Shown here: piece after piece, positions 1 through 7,486 of the stretch | Position numbering within the stretch: the stretch's first letter is position 1 | Layout of the letters: each line of letters begins with the position of its first letter | DNA from: an uncultured Roseiflexus sp. | GTDB lineage: Bacteria > Chloroflexota > Chloroflexia > Chloroflexales > Roseiflexaceae | DNA length: 63,425 nt | Assembly: GCA_937935075.1 (NCBI GenBank) | Contig: CALGYB010000020.1 | Coordinates: 1-63,425 of the forward strand | Direction: 5' to 3' | Position numbers and translations under genes: made by a program | The notes under the pieces: generated by a model | Told to the model about the DNA's origin: nothing | Databases searched by the model: none | Seen by the model: only the letters and a program-made list of their open reading frames with translations

Positions 1-153
1 CATGTTGTGCGCGGGAAGGGGGAAACGTCCCGGACGCTTGAGGTCTGCACCACTCCCCACTCCCCACACATCCCTTGCTCCCTTTACCACGTACCACAAC
101 ATACCATCCTGCAATCAGTCGATGTACTGATGCACAATAGGATGTTTCACCTA

Positions 154-182
154 TAGACGGCAGGCTGGCGCACTGCTATACT
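154..182 (+). promoter_or_regulatory. Candidate sigma70-type promoter for the 39-aa membrane protein
   Basis: TAGACG (154-159, 4 of 6 matches to TTGACA) lies 17 bp before TATACT (177-182). It is about 60 bp upstream of a small ORF with a good ribosome site and a terminator behind it. Confidence 0.5.
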
Positions 183-244
183 GCTTGTCAGAAGAACTGC
201 GGCACGGCGCTCTACCGATGCTCATTCTGAAGGAGAAACCCACC

Positions 245-364
245 ATGACGGCACTTCTCATCGCTTCCGCAATCGCCCTGATGATCTTCGCATCTCGTCG
301 CGCCGCGCTGCGCCTCCAGGCACGCCCCGTTCCTGTGCGAGTCACCACGCGCACCCGACGCTGA
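245..364 (+). CDS. Small hypothetical membrane protein (39 aa)
   Basis: This ORF has an ATG preceded by AAGGAG about 9 nt upstream. It encodes 39 residues: a hydrophobic N-terminal half (MTALLIASAIALMIFAS) that could form one membrane helix, then a strongly basic, Arg-rich tail ending in RTTRTRR-like residues. It has a promoter candidate at 154-182 and a textbook intrinsic terminator 29 bp after its stop, so it looks like an independent transcription unit. I do not recognise a family. It could also be a leader peptide or a toxin-like hydrophobic peptide; no antitoxin RNA is obvious. Confidence 0.5.
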   Translation: MTALLIASAIALMIFASRRAALRLQARPVPVRVTTRTRR

Positions 365-393
365 GTCGCTGTTGCGGGGCTGTTGAGTCACGA

Positions 394-423
394 GGGCAGG
401 GTTTATAACCCTGCCCATTTTTA
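394..423 (+). terminator. Rho-independent terminator
   Basis: Arms GGGCAGGG (394-401) and CCCTGCCC (409-416) form a perfect 8-bp stem with a 7-nt A/T loop, followed by ATTTTTATT. It closes the small gene at 245-364. Confidence 0.88.
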
Positions 424-554
424 TTAGCGTCGATCCGTCGATCTGTTGCTTTGAGGCGCCGGGTTTTGGGGAGGCAGCGGCGCTATGTTTGCCAGGGGCA
501 GGCAAAGGCAATGACCTGGCCTGCTTATCCTCAAATGTGGCGTGTTACTCACAC

Positions 555-1166
555 TCACATGGCTTCATTGTGCCCCTTGCGCTGCACGCCGCGCTCGAAG
601 ATCGCCACCAGGCTGTCGGCGGCGCGTTGCGGATCGATCGGGCTTGGCGCCGCGATATGCCACTTGTGCAACGCGCTTGCCAGACCAAAAAAGGCGCGCA
701 CGACCGCCTCCGGATCGAGCGCGGGATCGATCTCGCCCTGCGCGATGCCGCGCTGCACCAGTGCGACGATATCGTCACTGACGCGCCGGATGCATCCAAA
801 GGCCTCGTCGTTGGCGCAGAGCAGACGGAAGATTTCGGGCCAGGGACCGATGCCAAGGGTGTGCATCTGTACCTGACGTTGGAGGATCTGACGCATGATA
901 AAGCGTAACTGCTCCATGGGCGAACGGTCCGCCTGCGACTCGATCAACGCGATCATCTGTTTCATTTCGCGCGTCGCCGCTTCGATGACCAGTTCTTCTT
1001 TTGTTGCGAAATGGGCGTAGAGCGTCGGTTTGGAGATGCCGACACGGGCTGCCAGTTCGTCCATCGACATGGCGCTGTAGCCCTTCTCTGCCACCATTTC
1101 CTGCGCAGCGCTCATAATCTCTTCGCGGAGCGCTTGCTTCTGCCGCTCACGAAGTGTCAGAGTCAT
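555..1166 (-). CDS. TetR/AcrR family transcriptional regulator
   Basis: This 203-aa protein has a typical TetR N-terminal helix-turn-helix at about residues 10-60: it contains AAQEMVAEKGYSAMSMDELA and then VGISKPTLYAHFATKEEL, where the YxHFxxKEEL recognition-helix pattern is diagnostic. The rest is a helical ligand-binding and dimerisation domain without a recognisable specificity motif. The ATG is preceded by AGAGGA at about 8 nt. It is transcribed away from the RND pump operon that starts at 2039; regulators of this family often control such pumps, so local control of the pump is a reasonable inference but is not shown, because 870 bp of repeats separate them. Confidence 0.9.
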   Translation of the reverse strand: MTLTLRERQKQALREEIMSAAQEMVAEKGYSAMSMDELAARVGISKPTLYAHFATKEELVIEAATREMKQMIALIESQADRSPMEQLRFIMRQILQRQVQMHTLGIGPWPEIFRLLCANDEAFGCIRRVSDDIVALVQRGIAQGEIDPALDPEAVVRAFFGLASALHKWHIAAPSPIDPQRAADSLVAIFERGVQRKGHNEAM

Positions 1167-1199
1167 CAGGTTTTCCTCTCACGGGTGTCACATCATCTT

Positions 1200-1350
1200 C
1201 GCCGGCAGCGCCCAGCCATCCGCCTGCCCGCCCGGCGGCTGAAGCCGTGGGCTCCTGCTGCGAAGCCCGCCTTCGTGGGCTAGACCGGGCGGTACCGGAT
1301 TATTTTCTCAAACTCCATCAGCTGCGGGCTATAGTTGTGAAGCCTGCCTT
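1200..1350 (+). repeat. Dispersed GC-rich repeat, family R1
   Basis: This copy contains CCCGGCGGCTGAAGCCG, a GC-rich hairpin module, GACCGGGCGGTACCGGATTA and a CTCAAACTCCAT tail. The same modules recur at about 16377-16500 (reverse), 27425-27640, 37205-37300, 43930-44075 and 53440-53515. No ORF is present. Adjacent positions 1351-1480 show nothing recognisable. Confidence 0.75.
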
Positions 1351-1479
1351 CGCGGGACATACGAGTCTAATTTCTTAACCTCATACCGCGTTCCCAGAGA
1401 CGATCATCACTTATCACTCATCACCCTCAGCCGCCGCGACCTTTGCACCTTCCACCTTCTACCTTCGCACCTGCTCTGT

Positions 1480-1532
1480 TGAACCACAAAGCCACAGAGG
1501 ACACAGAAAAGCCACAGAGGACACAGAGAGAT
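1480..1532 (+). repeat. Short direct repeat (CCACAGAGGACACAGA)
   Basis: Two tandem copies of an AAGCCACAGAGGACACAGA unit lie at about 1489-1527. Related 'cacaaaggcaca' text occurs at about 14130 and 54975, so this is a recurring intergenic simple repeat. Confidence 0.6.
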
Positions 1533-1559
1533 CCAAAAGACTTGTCTTTTCCTGGACCT

Positions 1560-1785
1560 TCTCGCCTCTCACCTCTCACCCCTCACCTCTCACCCCTCGC
1601 CTCTCACCCCTCACCTCTCACCCCTCACCTCTCACCCCTCACCTCTCACCCCTCACCTCTCACCCCTCACCTCTCACCCCTCGCCTCTTACCCCTCACCT
1701 CTCACCCCTCGCCTCTTACCCCTCACCTCTCACCCCTCGCCTCTCACCTCTCGCCTCTCACCTCACACCTCTCACCTCTCGCCAC
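1560..1785 (+). repeat. Heptanucleotide tandem array (CTCACCC/CTCACCT)
   Basis: About 30 degenerate 7-bp units of the type CTCACCC, CTCACCT or CTCGCCT run head to tail. The strand is pyrimidine-only for long stretches, so triplex or quadruplex structure is possible. The opposite strand reads as the GCGAGAG-type arrays found at 5566, 53131 and 54536. The ORF that spans it encodes only low-complexity sequence and is rejected. Confidence 0.9.
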
Positions 1786-1859
1786 GACATCCAGACTGCA
1801 CGTACTTCCGTATAACCACGTTGGAACATCAAAACCTACCAACCAGTCAAAATTCCTAC

Positions 1860-1888
1860 TTGCGCGTAAAGATATTTTACTGTATAGT
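1860..1888 (+). promoter_or_regulatory. Candidate promoter of the RND efflux operon
   Basis: TTGCGC (1860-1865) and TATAGT (1883-1888) are separated by 17 bp, with TG directly before the -10 box. The 5' leader to the start codon at 2039 would be about 145 nt. Confidence 0.5.
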
Positions 1889-1910
1889 AGTCCTGTTGTA
1901 AAGTGCGCTT

Positions 1911-1927
1911 TGGAACCCGTCGTTCCA
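1911..1927. promoter_or_regulatory. Inverted repeat, candidate operator in the RND leader
   Basis: TGGAAC and GTTCCA form a perfect 6-bp inverted repeat with a 5-bp spacer, about 20 bp after the candidate -10 box. Position and symmetry fit a dimeric repressor site, possibly for the TetR protein at 555-1166; this is inference. Confidence 0.4.
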
Positions 1928-2003
1928 CAGTGCAACGCACAGTGCGGTGCGGGCAGTCGGGCAAGGCTTTTCGCCACGTTTTGATTTCGAGGTTCAATAC
2001 CCT

Positions 2004-2018
2004 CCCGCCTGTGGCGGG
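2004..2018 (+). promoter_or_regulatory. Hairpin just upstream of the RND gene ribosome site
   Basis: CCCGCC (2004-2009) pairs with GGCGGG (2013-2018) around a TGT loop. GGAGG at 2026-2030 and ATG at 2039 follow directly, so the hairpin could influence translation initiation. Confidence 0.35.
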
Positions 2019-2038
2019 CACACACGGAGGCAGGCTGT

Positions 2039-5000
2039 ATGGCAATCCAACGACGTGAAGAGCAACTCAACGGTATGCCCATCTCGGATACTTCGATCCG
2101 TCAGCCGGTGTTCGTGACGATGCTCATGTTGCTGACGATCGTGTTTGGCATCCTGGCGTTCCGCTCGCTCCCGGTCAATCTCCTTCCCGATTTTGAAGTG
2201 CCGATCATCGCCATCAGTGTACCGTACCCCGGCGCCGGTCCCGAAAGCGTCGCCGATCAAGTCGCCAAACCGATCGAAGACGCGGTCAATACTATTGAGG
2301 GCATCGAAAATATCACCACCAACGCCAGCGAGGGCCTGGCGCTCATTATTCTCGAATTCGAACAAGGCACCGACATTAACCGCGCCGACCAGGACGTGCG
2401 CGAAAAGGTCAATGCCATTCGCCCGACATTGCCGCGTGATGTTCGTGAGCCAATCTTCCAGAAATTCGACCCGAACGCTGCGCCGATCATCTCCTTCGCC
2501 ATCGCCGGAACGCAGAATCAGTCGCCGCTCGACGTGCGCCGGGTTGTCGATAACGAAATTGCACCACTGATCCAGCGCGCGCAGGGTGTCGGCTCGGTGC
2601 AGATCTCCGGCGGGCTGCAACGCCAGATCAATGTGCAGATGGACCTCGAGAAACTGCGCGCCTATGGCATTCTGCCGGTGCAGATCACGCGCGCGTTGCA
2701 GCAGGCGAATATCAATCTTGGTCTCGGTTCGATCACTGCCGGTTCGCAGGAGATCAACCTGCGCGCGCCGTCGCTCCTGCAAACTCCTGAAGATATTGCA
2801 AAAGTCCAGATCACCGGAACGCCGTACCGCATTGGCGATGTCGCAACCATCGAAGACGGCGTTGCCGAAAAGCGCAGTTATACCCGGCTCAACGGCGTTG
2901 AAGCGATCATCATCGACGTTCGCAAGCAAAGCGGCGCCAACACCGTTGCGGTCGCCGATAATGCAAAGGCTGCCATTGAACGCGCGCTTGCCAACCGCAG
3001 CGATCTGACGTATATCACGCCGCGTGACTCGTCGGAAGCGGTGCGCCAGTCGACGATCAGTTCGCTCGAAGAACTGATCTACGCATCGGTGGCGGCGCTG
3101 CTGGTGGTCATGCTCTTCTTCAGCGGCATACGCAACATGCTCGTCACCGCTGCCGCTCCCGCTGCTATCGCTCTGGTCGGTCTCGTCGTCCTGCCCGCCA
3201 TTGGCGTGCCGGTCGATAAGGTGCTCGTGCTGGCGATTGCGATTGGCTTGCTGATTGTGCTGACGTTCATCCGTGACCGCAATACCCTGGTGACGATGGC
3301 CGGTCTGCCGATCATCTTGATGGGCACCTTTGCGCTCATGCCGGTGTTCGGGCTGTCGATCAACCTGATCACGCTGCTGGCATTGGCGCTCTGTGTCGGT
3401 CTGGTGATCGACGATGCCATCGTGGTGCGCGAGAATATCTTCCGCCACACGCAGCGTGGTGAGACGCCGCGCGTCGCTGCCAGCAAAGGCACGGCGGAAG
3501 TGGCGCTCTCGGTGGTGGCGATGACTCTGACGGTCGTTGCGGTCTTCGTGCCTGTGACGTTCACGACCGGCACAACCGGCATCATCTTCAAGTCGTTTGG
3601 TATTACCATTGCCGTTGCTATTCTGCTGTCGCTGGTGGAAGCGTTCATGTTCGCGCCGATGCTCTCCGCCAATCTCTTCCGTCGTCAGAAGGTGCAGCCG
3701 CACCCGCACGACGAGGCGCATTCGCACACCGGCGATGTCGGGCGGGCTGCGCGGCGTCTGCGCAATATCGATCCAAACCAGGCAGACGCCAGCCTGCTCC
3801 ACGAAGCCGAAGAAGATCCGGGTCCGATTGGTCGGTTCTACGAACGAATCCTGTCCTGGAGCCTGAGCAGTTTGCGCAATCGCCTGATTGTCATTGCCAC
3901 CGCAGTGGCGGTGCTGGTGTTGAGCGTGGTTGTCGCCAGCGGCTTGAAGTTCAGTTTCTTCCCGCAGCAGGAATCGGGTGAGTTTCTGGTTGGATTCGAG
4001 TTGCCGCCTGGCATCGCCCTGGCGGAAACCGACCGGCTTGCGCGGCAGGCGGAACAGATTATGCTGGCAGACCCGGATGTTGAGTCGGTGATCAGCACAG
4101 TCGGCTTTGCCGGGGCGCCGGAGCGCGCCGAGTTCTTTGTGCGCCTGAAGGACGATGTGCCAACCCGTTCAGTCGAGGAACGCTTGCGTCCGCAACTGGC
4201 GTTCCTGCCAAATCTGACATTCGGTCTGCCGTCGATTGGCGCGCCGACCTCAACCGGCGTCACCGGCCGCCAGTTGCAGTTGAGCCTGCAAACCACCGAG
4301 CCGGTGCAGAACCTGGCGCCGGTGATTGAGCAGATCAAGGCGGAAATGGCAGCCATCCCCGGTGTGGTTGATATTGACACGAACTATCGCCCCGGCAAGC
4401 CGGAACTGCGCTTCATCGCCGATCCGGAGCGCATCGGCGACCTGGGGATCACCAATGACGAAATTGCGTCGTCGGTGCGCGCGCTGGTGAACGGTGACCG
4501 CGCGACGGTGTTGCGCAAGGAAGGGCAGGATATCGAAATCATTGTGCGCCTGCGTCCCGAAGACCGTGCCACACCGGAAGCGTTGCAAAACATCGCCATT
4601 CCGACCCGCAGTGGCATGGTTCCGCTGAGTGCGCTGGGGCGGATTGAACTTGCGTCGACGCCGCAAACAATCCGGCGCTACGACAAACTCAATCAGGTCA
4701 TCATCGGCGCCAACCTGCAAGGGCGCAACCTCGGCGAAGTGCAGAACGAACTGCAACAGCGCCTGGAGGCGAAGGGGATCATTCCACCGACGGTGATTGC
4801 GAGTTTCACCGGTCTGGTGCAGCAGCAGACCGAAGGGTTCGAGTCGTTGCTGCTGGCGATGCTGCTGTCGGTGATCTTTGTCTACATGGTGCTGGCGTCG
4901 CAGTTCGGCTCGTTCACGCAACCGCTCGTGATCATGGTGGCGATGCCGTTCAGTTTCATCGGTGCGTTCCTGGCGCTGCGCCTGATTAATATCGATCTCG

Positions 5001-5563
5001 ACATCACCGGCATGATCGGATTGATCATGCTCCTCGGTCTGGTGGTGAAGAACTCGATCCTGCTGGTGGACTTCACCAATCGCCTACGGCGCGCCGGACT
5101 CGACAAGCATGCCGCGCTCGAACTGGCCGGCGCCATCCGTCTCCGCCCGATCCTGATGACTACGCTGTCGCTGGTGGCCGGCGCACTGCCGGTTGCAGTG
5201 GGCATTCACCTGATCGGCACCGGCGAAGGCGGCGAGTTCCGCAAGGGTCTGGCGACGGTGCTGATCGGCGGGTTGACGACCTCGATGCTCCTGACGCTGC
5301 TTGTCGTGCCGACCGCCTACAGTTTGATGGAATCGTTTACCGAGCGCGTGTCGAACTGGTTCCGCCGCCGTTTCGATCCAGAAGGATGGGCAGAAGAGCA
5401 GGCAGCGAAAGAGACAGATCTGGCGCCGGTTAATGGCGGCGTTCCGGCAGTCGCCTTGACCCTAGTGAATGGCGGGACGGTGAGCGTACCGTTCAATCAG
5501 GTGCATGGCGAAGAGCCTAACGGACATACGCCGGTTGACGCCCCGCAGAAGGTTGTGGAGTGA
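2039..5563 (+). CDS. RND family efflux transporter, HAE1/AcrB type
   Basis: This 1174-aa integral membrane proton antiporter would export hydrophobic or amphiphilic compounds. The layout is RND: one N-terminal helix (about 25-45), a large external loop (porter-like domain), a central helix block (about 340-560), then the repeat of the same pattern. The proton-relay motif GLVIDDAIVV in the first half and the matching lysine in GLVVKNSILLVDF in the second half are both present. A charged, His-containing cytoplasmic stretch joins the halves (about 555-605). The start has GGAGG 8 nt upstream; an internal ATG at 2072 is an alternative. The gene is followed by its adaptor (5792-7225), but no TolC-like outer-membrane factor lies nearby, as expected if the cell has no outer membrane. 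Confidence 0.94.
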   Translation: MAIQRREEQLNGMPISDTSIRQPVFVTMLMLLTIVFGILAFRSLPVNLLPDFEVPIIAISVPYPGAGPESVADQVAKPIEDAVNTIEGIENITTNASEGLALIILEFEQGTDINRADQDVREKVNAIRPTLPRDVREPIFQKFDPNAAPIISFAIAGTQNQSPLDVRRVVDNEIAPLIQRAQGVGSVQISGGLQRQINVQMDLEKLRAYGILPVQITRALQQANINLGLGSITAGSQEINLRAPSLLQTPEDIAKVQITGTPYRIGDVATIEDGVAEKRSYTRLNGVEAIIIDVRKQSGANTVAVADNAKAAIERALANRSDLTYITPRDSSEAVRQSTISSLEELIYASVAALLVVMLFFSGIRNMLVTAAAPAAIALVGLVVLPAIGVPVDKVLVLAIAIGLLIVLTFIRDRNTLVTMAGLPIILMGTFALMPVFGLSINLITLLALALCVGLVIDDAIVVRENIFRHTQRGETPRVAASKGTAEVALSVVAMTLTVVAVFVPVTFTTGTTGIIFKSFGITIAVAILLSLVEAFMFAPMLSANLFRRQKVQPHPHDEAHSHTGDVGRAARRLRNIDPNQADASLLHEAEEDPGPIGRFYERILSWSLSSLRNRLIVIATAVAVLVLSVVVASGLKFSFFPQQESGEFLVGFELPPGIALAETDRLARQAEQIMLADPDVESVISTVGFAGAPERAEFFVRLKDDVPTRSVEERLRPQLAFLPNLTFGLPSIGAPTSTGVTGRQLQLSLQTTEPVQNLAPVIEQIKAEMAAIPGVVDIDTNYRPGKPELRFIADPERIGDLGITNDEIASSVRALVNGDRATVLRKEGQDIEIIVRLRPEDRATPEALQNIAIPTRSGMVPLSALGRIELASTPQTIRRYDKLNQVIIGANLQGRNLGEVQNELQQRLEAKGIIPPTVIASFTGLVQQQTEGFESLLLAMLLSVIFVYMVLASQFGSFTQPLVIMVAMPFSFIGAFLALRLINIDLDITGMIGLIMLLGLVVKNSILLVDFTNRLRRAGLDKHAALELAGAIRLRPILMTTLSLVAGALPVAVGIHLIGTGEGGEFRKGLATVLIGGLTTSMLLTLLVVPTAYSLMESFTERVSNWFRRRFDPEGWAEEQAAKETDLAPVNGGVPAVALTLVNGGTVSVPFNQVHGEEPNGHTPVDAPQKVVE

Positions 5564-5565
5564 AC

Positions 5566-5650
5566 GAGGCGAGAGGCGAGAGGCGAGAGGCGAGAGGCAA
5601 GAGGCGAGAGGCGAGAGGCAAGAGGCGAGAGGCGAGAGGCGAGAGGTGTG
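5566..5650 (+). repeat. Heptanucleotide tandem array (GCGAGAG)
   Basis: About 11 units of GCGAGAG with GCAAGAG variants begin four bases after the stop codon of the RND gene. It separates the pump from the adaptor gene without any visible terminator. Confidence 0.9.
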
Positions 5651-5791
5651 AGGGGGTGCCGCTGGAGAGACGTTGCATTGCAACGTCTCCACACAATGCA
5701 ACGTCTCTGCGGTGAACAAAGGTCGAGAGACCTCGATTCGCATCACCATATCGGACAAATCACAGACATCCAAACCAAGGAGAAACGAGCC

Positions 5792-7225
5792 GTGAAACGT
5801 GGTCGCTTGATCACAGGAGTGCTGACCGGACTGACCGTTGTGGCGTTGGCGGCGTGCGGCGCACAACCAGCCGCTCCCGCGCCGACCGCCGGCGCGCCGG
5901 CGGCTTCTCAGCCTACCGTCGTTGTGCCGACGCCGGTGCCGCTGCCGACCAGCCAGCCAATTCAGATCGGCATTACCGGCATCGGTGAAGTCAAGAGCGC
6001 GCAGGATGCCAATCTGTCGTTCCAGGTGCAGGGCACGGTAGCGGAGGTGTATGTCAAGGAAGGCGATGTCGTCAAGAAGGGCGATCTGCTTGCCATTCTC
6101 GACACTCGCGCCTTCGACCAGCAACTCGAACAGGCGAAAGCGGCGCTGGCGAATGCGCTGGCGCAAGAAGCGGCGCTGACCGAAGATCCGCGCCAGGTGG
6201 ACCTCAACGCTGCGCGCGCAGCGGTGGCGCAGGCGCAGGCGGCGCTCGAAGCGCTCCAGCGTGGCCCAAAGGAGCAGGACATTCGCATGGCGGAAGCGGC
6301 GCTGGCGGCTGCTGAAGCCAACCTGCAAGCCACCCGTGATCGCCTGTCGTTCGCCAAGACCCAGGCGGAGATCCAGATGGAACAGGCGGCAGCGGCGTTG
6401 ACGCAGGCGCAGGCGCGCTATGCGCAGGCAAAGTACAACTGGGAATATGCGCGCGACAGCGGCAACGACCCGATTGTGCCTGAAGTCACGGCGCCGAACG
6501 GGCAGCGTGTGCCCAACAAATTGAGCGACGGGCAGCGCGAAAACTACTATGCCCAGTTCGTTCAGGCGGAGGCCGGGTTGCGCCAGGCGGAAAAGGCGCT
6601 CGAATTGGCGGTCAAAGGCGCCGAGAGCGCGCGTCAGGCAGAAGTGACCGGTATTCAAGCAGCGGAAGCGCAGGTTGAACAGGCGCGCCTGACGCTCGAA
6701 AAACTGCGGTTGCCCCCCGATCCGGATCGACTGGCGGCAGCCCGTGCAGCCCTGGCGCAGGCGCGCGCGCAGGAAGCGCGCATCATCCCCGACCCGCGCG
6801 AGTCGCAGAAGGCAGCGGTTCGCGCCGGTATCGAACAAGCGCAGGCGGCGCTGACCCTGGCGCAGATCAACCGCGAACGCGCCGAACTGCGCGCACCGTT
6901 CGATGGCATTGTCTCGATTGTCTCGATTGATCCGGGTGATCCGAGCATCACTCAGGGGCTGCCAGCCATTCAGATCGTCGATATGAGCAAACTGCACGTC
7001 GATGTTCAGATCAGCGATGTGGACATCAGCCGGGTGCGCGAGGGTCAACCGGCGAAGATCGCAATCAGCAGCATCCCTGACCGCGAGTATACCGGCAAGG
7101 TTGAGTTCATCGCCCCAACTGCGACAGTGCAGGGAGTCTCACGCAGTTACCGCGTGCGTATCGCGCTCGACGACATCACCGGACTGCGGGCAGGAATGAG
7201 CGCACGGGTTGATATTCTGGAGTAA
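5792..7225 (+). CDS. RND/ABC efflux membrane-fusion adaptor lipoprotein (HlyD/AcrA family)
   Basis: I start this at a GTG with AAGGAG 9 nt upstream, giving 477 aa; upstream in-frame sequence reads through the heptamer repeat and is unlikely to be coding. The N-terminus is a lipoprotein signal with lipobox VALAAC (Cys22), then a Pro/Ala/Thr linker. A biotinyl-lipoyl-like half (VQGTVAEVYVKEGDVVKKGD) at about 80-110 precedes a very Ala/Gln/Glu-rich coiled-coil hairpin (about 115-365). The second lipoyl half (RAPFDGIVSIVSIDPGD) and a beta-barrel domain follow. It would link the RND pump at 2039 to the cell exterior as a surface-anchored partner. Confidence 0.9.
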   Translation: MKRGRLITGVLTGLTVVALAACGAQPAAPAPTAGAPAASQPTVVVPTPVPLPTSQPIQIGITGIGEVKSAQDANLSFQVQGTVAEVYVKEGDVVKKGDLLAILDTRAFDQQLEQAKAALANALAQEAALTEDPRQVDLNAARAAVAQAQAALEALQRGPKEQDIRMAEAALAAAEANLQATRDRLSFAKTQAEIQMEQAAAALTQAQARYAQAKYNWEYARDSGNDPIVPEVTAPNGQRVPNKLSDGQRENYYAQFVQAEAGLRQAEKALELAVKGAESARQAEVTGIQAAEAQVEQARLTLEKLRLPPDPDRLAAARAALAQARAQEARIIPDPRESQKAAVRAGIEQAQAALTLAQINRERAELRAPFDGIVSIVSIDPGDPSITQGLPAIQIVDMSKLHVDVQISDVDISRVREGQPAKIAISSIPDREYTGKVEFIAPTATVQGVSRSYRVRIALDDITGLRAGMSARVDILE

Positions 7226-7250
7226 CCGTATCTCTGGCGAGGCGACATGA

Positions 7251-7347
7251 GGGCGGGTCTGAGACCCGCCCTTACGGTGTCTGCGCACCAGACGCGCGGG
7301 ACGGCACGGCGAGGCGGGGCACGCAGGGGCGGGTCTCCGACCCGCCC
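7251..7347 (+). repeat. Two identical GC hairpins (GGGCGGGTC/GACCCGCCC)
   Basis: Perfect 9-bp stems with 3-nt loops lie at 7251-7271 and 7327-7347. They follow the adaptor gene and may stop transcription or protect the 3' end, but lack a clear T-run. Confidence 0.6.
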
Positions 7348-7390
7348 TACTGCACCCCAGCATTCTTCCTGCGAGAGTTCTAACAAAACA

Positions 7391-7423
7391 TTAGCGCGCA
7401 CATGCTAACCTTCGCGCTATTAT
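7391..7423 (+). promoter_or_regulatory. htpG promoter with overlapping inverted repeat
   Basis: TTAGC (7391-7395) and GCTAA (7404-7408) form an inverted repeat with an 8-nt spacer. A -10-like TATTAT follows at 7418-7423, so the repeat would cover the -35 region. The arms match the outer bases of the CIRCE heat-shock operator, but the spacing is too short for a true CIRCE element. Confidence 0.4.
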
Positions 7424-7486
7424 AGAAAGAAAGGAACTACTCAATGTGTCACTCGTCACTCTCTTGAGAATACCGGAGTAAACGCT

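Noticed and set aside
1443-1901. 152-codon ORF across the heptamer array
   Set aside because: It encodes only a Ser/Pro/Leu/His repeat generated by the CTCACCC array and has no ribosome site.
1992-2006. tRNA T-arm-like text (GAGGTTCAATACCCTC)
   Set aside because: No acceptor stem, D-arm or anticodon arm can be folded around it.
1994-3802. 602-codon reverse ORF opposite the RND gene
   Set aside because: Shadow of the true gene: Arg/His/Asp-rich composition, no domain, and the + strand has clear RND motifs.
5462-7048. Long reverse ORF opposite the adaptor gene
   Set aside because: Arg/Leu/Phe-rich shadow frame of a GC-rich gene; includes heptamer repeat translation at its end.
7391-7408. True CIRCE operator before htpG
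   Set aside because: Arms are only 5 bp and the spacing is 8 nt; CIRCE needs 9-bp arms with a 9-nt spacer.
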